Assembly (NCBI RefSeq): GCF_037975245.1 | Contig: NC_092567.1 | Location: 3,542,214 to 3,606,213, forward strand | DNA: 64,000 nt | Source: Apostichopus japonicus | Taxonomy: Eukaryota > Echinodermata > Holothuroidea > Aspidochirotida > Stichopodidae | Reading direction: 5' to 3' | In this document: positions 62,690-64,000 of the stretch, one piece after another | Layout: every line of letters starts with the position of its first letter | Position numbering within the stretch: the first letter of the stretch is position 1 | Made by a program: the position numbers and the translations under genes | The notes under the pieces: generated by a model | What the model was told of the DNA's origin: nothing | The model's database searches: none | Seen by the model: the letters and a program-made list of their open reading frames with translations, nothing else

Positions 62690-62991
62690 ATTTAGATCAG
62701 GATTTGGCCAAAAAATTCAAATAGTCAACTTAAAAGAAACTAATACAGGTCAATGGAGGTCAAAGGTCGCCCAAATGCAGGTCGACTATTGGATTACAAT
62801 AGCGTAACTTTCAACATCGATGGACATTTGGTTCTTCCTCTCACTATGGGCTATCCACCCACCAAGTTTGGTCATGATACATCATTTCCTTATTGAGATA
62901 TCATGTACACAAGTCAAGCGTCACATACACACAAACACACACGCCGAGTTGAATGCATAGGCTCCTTGCTTGGCAAAACGCAAGGAACCTA
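62690..62991. repeat. Repeat ending in a CTCCTTGC/GCAAGGA hairpin
   Basis: A stretch with GGTCAAAGGTCGCCC, CACCAAGTTTGGTCATGATAC, TTGAGATATCATGTACACAAG and an ACACACA tract ends in an imperfect hairpin (TAGGCTCCTTGC at 62958-62969, GCAAGGAACCTA at 62980-62991). The layout resembles 3' ends of multicopy elements of marine invertebrates. Class unknown. Confidence 0.5.
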
Positions 62992-63883
62992 ATCTGATAT
63001 GACCAGAAGGATTGGATCCCATTTATAACTAACATGTTCCTTTAATCGATGTCATTTAAAAACAAGCATGGACTTTCAGTATATATGGGTCAATCCATGC
63101 TAAATCAACAGTGGCCTCCACGTCGACCCCCTCAGATACGCCTGAAATTGATATGGTGTCTTGCCATATGTCAAAAAAAAGTCAAGCGGGTCGTACTTTT
63201 TACGAACAGCGTCCTCAAATTTAAGAAATCTCACTTCTGGCCCTAATTGGGGGTCCAACTTGGGCCTGTGGGTAAATTACAATTTGTATTTAAATACCAT
63301 TTTTCAGGAGTGTATTAACCCTATTTTTAAAAACTCACGTCAAAAAGTTGTGTATTTTGTGTTATCTACTCAAATTGACGACTCCAAAAATTGCAAAAAT
63401 CACTTGGTTCATACAGTATGTATGAAAATACTTGCACAAGCCGATTTGAGTAATTCAAACGACAACAAGCTCTTAGCATTATCATACATGTGCTTAACAA
63501 TTAAGAGAGTGGTCCACTAGCATAAGGACTACAAATAAACTGCATTCTCAGGGTCATATGCCCAACGTTGCCTGTGAACAGCGCCCTCAAATATTACATT
63601 TTACCAATATTTTGGGCTATTTTGGGCAGTTCAAGGTCAAATTTGGTCACAATTAAAAGGTTTTTTGGGGGGTTTTCAATACAAAACTAGTAAGATATGT
63701 ATAATTATGATGCAAAGAATGAGCTAAAACATCTTTTTTATAAGATATTAATGCTCTGAGTTATTTGTTATGGTAATCGTCTACTTCAAATTGTCTGTAT
63801 ATGCATGTAAATCGCCCCCTCCCACCCACATCTCTTACCCAACCCTTTATCAGATAAAAAATGAATGTGAACCAGGGTATTTA
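62992..63883. other. Non-coding stretch, nothing recognised
   Basis: GAACAGCGTCCTCAAATTTA (63202) and GAACAGCGCCCTCAAATATT (63577) are short related direct repeats about 375 bp apart, so this may be one diverged repeat family. The two overlapping frames here (63049-63246 and 63161-63520) show no domain. Confidence 0.4.
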
Positions 63884-63992
63884 ATGTACAGTGTGTACTA
63901 TATATGTGTACATGTTCAGTACAGTGTTATGTTACACCAAGCACTAAATAAATACACAATGTTCACAACCATGTACAGTACACACTGTACAT
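63884..63992. repeat. 109-bp inverted repeat at the window end
   Basis: ATGTACAGTGTGTAC (63884-63898) pairs perfectly with 63978-63992. The region is full of GTACA words. It may continue past the window edge. Confidence 0.65.
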
Positions 63993-64000
63993 GTATGTAC

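Overview
The window looks like nuclear DNA of an animal, most likely a marine invertebrate deuterostome such as an echinoderm; sea cucumber is a guess, not a demonstration. The evidence is AT-rich DNA with sparse coding capacity, introns with GTAAGT-type donors and pyrimidine-tract acceptors, an NLR-type NACHT exon, a tRNA-derived SINE, many hAT-type elements with 8-bp target duplications, and foldback-like elements. Nothing bacterial or organellar was seen.

Coding content is small and mostly on the minus strand. 1-1593 is the open 5' part of a transposon-derived C2H2 zinc-finger protein that runs off the left edge. 9116-9324 is a single leucine-rich-repeat exon. 51686-53181 is a 498-codon NACHT exon of an NLR immune receptor with intact Walker A and B motifs. 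57370-61394 holds five small exons of a retroelement-type integrase gene; their splice phases all fit, but the reading frame is broken. 17207-17392 (+) is a weak candidate for a secreted peptide.

The rest is dominated by nested DNA transposons. Eleven hAT-type elements can be delimited by matching terminal inverted repeats (TIRs) and 8-bp target site duplications (TSDs): 2705, 13478, 14353, 14659, 16291, 28226, 28538, 35057, 40208, 45966 and 50174 (left ends). Three are nested inside one another at 13.5-15.5 kb. The most striking structure is a 9,628-bp foldback element (30139-39766, 9-bp TSD). Its two arms are inverted arrays of a ~182-bp satellite, and its centre carries a Ty3/gypsy fragment split by a hAT insertion, a near-perfect 244-bp palindrome and TA microsatellites. 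This foldback appears to sit inside an 11.8-kb hAT element (28226-40041). A smaller foldback element (5569-7125) has arms made of an ~18-bp tandem motif.

Beneath the transposons, segments at 25.0-28.1 kb and 41.5-42.0 kb have diverged, same-orientation relatives at 43.1-44.0 kb and 48.4-49.4 kb. This points to an old tandem duplication, one copy of which was inflated by the 28-41 kb transposon nest. Both hairpin-unit arrays (41.7 and 49.1 kb) belong to it. All calls were made by eye; no alignment or database search was run.
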